DNA of 64,000 nt from Sphingobacteriaceae bacterium. Lineage in GTDB: Bacteria > Bacteroidota > Bacteroidia > B-17B0 > Aurantibacillaceae. Positions 63,500 through 64,000 of this stretch are shown in pieces; the first letter of the stretch is position 1, and each line of letters starts with the position of its first letter. Below the pieces are notes generated by a model that saw only the letters and a program-made list of their open reading frames with translations, did no database searches and was not told the origin of the DNA. The stretch lies in contig JADJXI010000003.1 in assembly GCA_016715905.1 (NCBI GenBank), positions 186,001 through 250,000 on the forward strand, in the 5' to 3' direction. The position numbers were made by a program, and so were the translations under genes.

Positions 63500-63997
63500 A
63501 TGAAGAAAATAGCATTATCAATTATCGCGCTTGCAACCATTTTTACATTTTGCACAGAGCCGAAGGAAGAGGCAAAAGGTAAAAATTCTACAACTAAAGA
63601 TACAACCTTGCTTTATTTTGGTGATACCATTTCTGTAGAAGGTGCAGTTGCTGCAAGCGAATTAGTAAATCAACTGACTGGTAAGGATTCTTTATATATT
63701 AAATTAACAGGTGTTATTGATGAAGTGTGCCAGAAAAAAGGTTGTTGGATGACTTTGGATATTGGAAATGGGATGGAGATGAGAGTAAGTTTTAAAGATT
63801 ATGGTTTTTTTATGCCAAAAGATGCATCCGGTAAAACGGTTATTATTGACGGATATGCTTACAATGATACCATTCCTGTAGAACAACTTCGTCATTATGC
63901 TGAGGATGCCGGTGAATCAAAAGAAGAAATTGCAAAAATTGTAGCACCCGAAATAAGTATTTCCTTCGAAGCGAATGGGGTTATCATTAAAAAATAG
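63500..63997 (+). CDS. DUF4920 domain lipoprotein
   Basis: 165 residues, complete, ending 3 nt before the window edge. The lipoprotein-like signal is IIALATIFTFC with Cys at about residue 18. The mature part matches DUF4920: VCQKKGCWMTLDIGNGMEMRVSFKDYGFFMPKDASGKTVIIDGYAY. The Cys-x5-Cys-Trp pair is the family's probable metal or redox site. No function is established. It is 172 bp after ric with no obvious shared promoter. Confidence 0.85.
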   Translation: MKKIALSIIALATIFTFCTEPKEEAKGKNSTTKDTTLLYFGDTISVEGAVAASELVNQLTGKDSLYIKLTGVIDEVCQKKGCWMTLDIGNGMEMRVSFKDYGFFMPKDASGKTVIIDGYAYNDTIPVEQLRHYAEDAGESKEEIAKIVAPEISISFEANGVIIKK

Positions 63998-64000
63998 CAT

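Noticed and set aside
1..64000. tRNA, rRNA or tmRNA genes
   Set aside because: I looked in the intergenic stretches for cloverleaf-like or rRNA-like sequence and saw none.

Overview
The window is chromosomal DNA from a low-GC member of the Bacteroidota. The evidence is a SprA outer-membrane translocon gene of the type IX secretion system (T9SS), several secreted proteins with T9SS C-terminal sorting domains, -7 promoter elements of the Bacteroidota form TAnnTTTG, the gene order maeB-ruvA-sprA-gcvH, and a large IleS followed by a lysine-rich DksA-like gene. Menaquinone genes of the futalosine route (mqnB, mqnD) argue against a typical Flavobacteriaceae genome. I cannot name a genus.

Layout. 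0.2-11.4 kb: core operon maeB-ruvA-sprA, then gcvH with its own promoter and terminator, and a VanZ-like gene. 11.5-14.5 kb: a small surface-glycan group (GT2, methyltransferase, GT39). 14.5-20.1 kb: minus-strand housekeeping genes (DedA, fused peptide ABC ATPase, trmB, purL). 20.2-24.7 kb: a secreted protein of about 1,490 residues that I do not recognise. 24.7-29.1 kb: pterin, folate and menaquinone genes (folE, two PTPS paralogues, mqnB, mqnD, folA) and yqgE. 29.1-33.7 kb: a histone H1-like/DksA-like fusion and ileS. 33.9-39.3 kb: accessory DNA with T9SS cargo, an outer-membrane protein, and a 3.7-kb segment bounded by two direct copies of an aminotransferase 3' end. That segment is packed with long palindromic repeats, an ORF6N gene, a GIY-YIG gene and gene remnants. 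39.3-45.5 kb: aminotransferase, pseudouridine synthase, NlpC/P60 hydrolase and a large Ig/PKD-repeat T9SS protein. 45.6-49.5 kb: a beta-CASP metallo-hydrolase and an Mla-type lipid transporter.

49.6-64 kb looks like a stress or redox neighbourhood: Hsp20, tandem-domain UspA, a coiled-coil protein, ChaN, a PAS histidine kinase, a response regulator fused to a Crp-type DNA-binding module, thioredoxins, an orphan paaD, tyrosine catabolism (hmgA-hpd), a persulfide-dioxygenase-like protein, the di-iron repair protein Ric and a DUF4920 lipoprotein.

The strongest new signal is regulatory. Palindromes of the form TGA-N6-TCA lie upstream of at least six of these genes. In four of them the palindrome centre is exactly 36.5 bp from the last G of a TAnnTTTG-like -7 box, the geometry of a class II Crp/Fnr activator. 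One more lies 22 bp (two helical turns) farther away. The Crp-type response regulator encoded in the middle of the cluster is the obvious candidate regulator. Other items: an apparent 1-nt deletion in chaN, interchangeable hairpin tips within the repeat family, and a palindromic repeat inserted in frame just before a T9SS sorting domain. No tRNA, rRNA, CRISPR array, transposase or integrase was seen.
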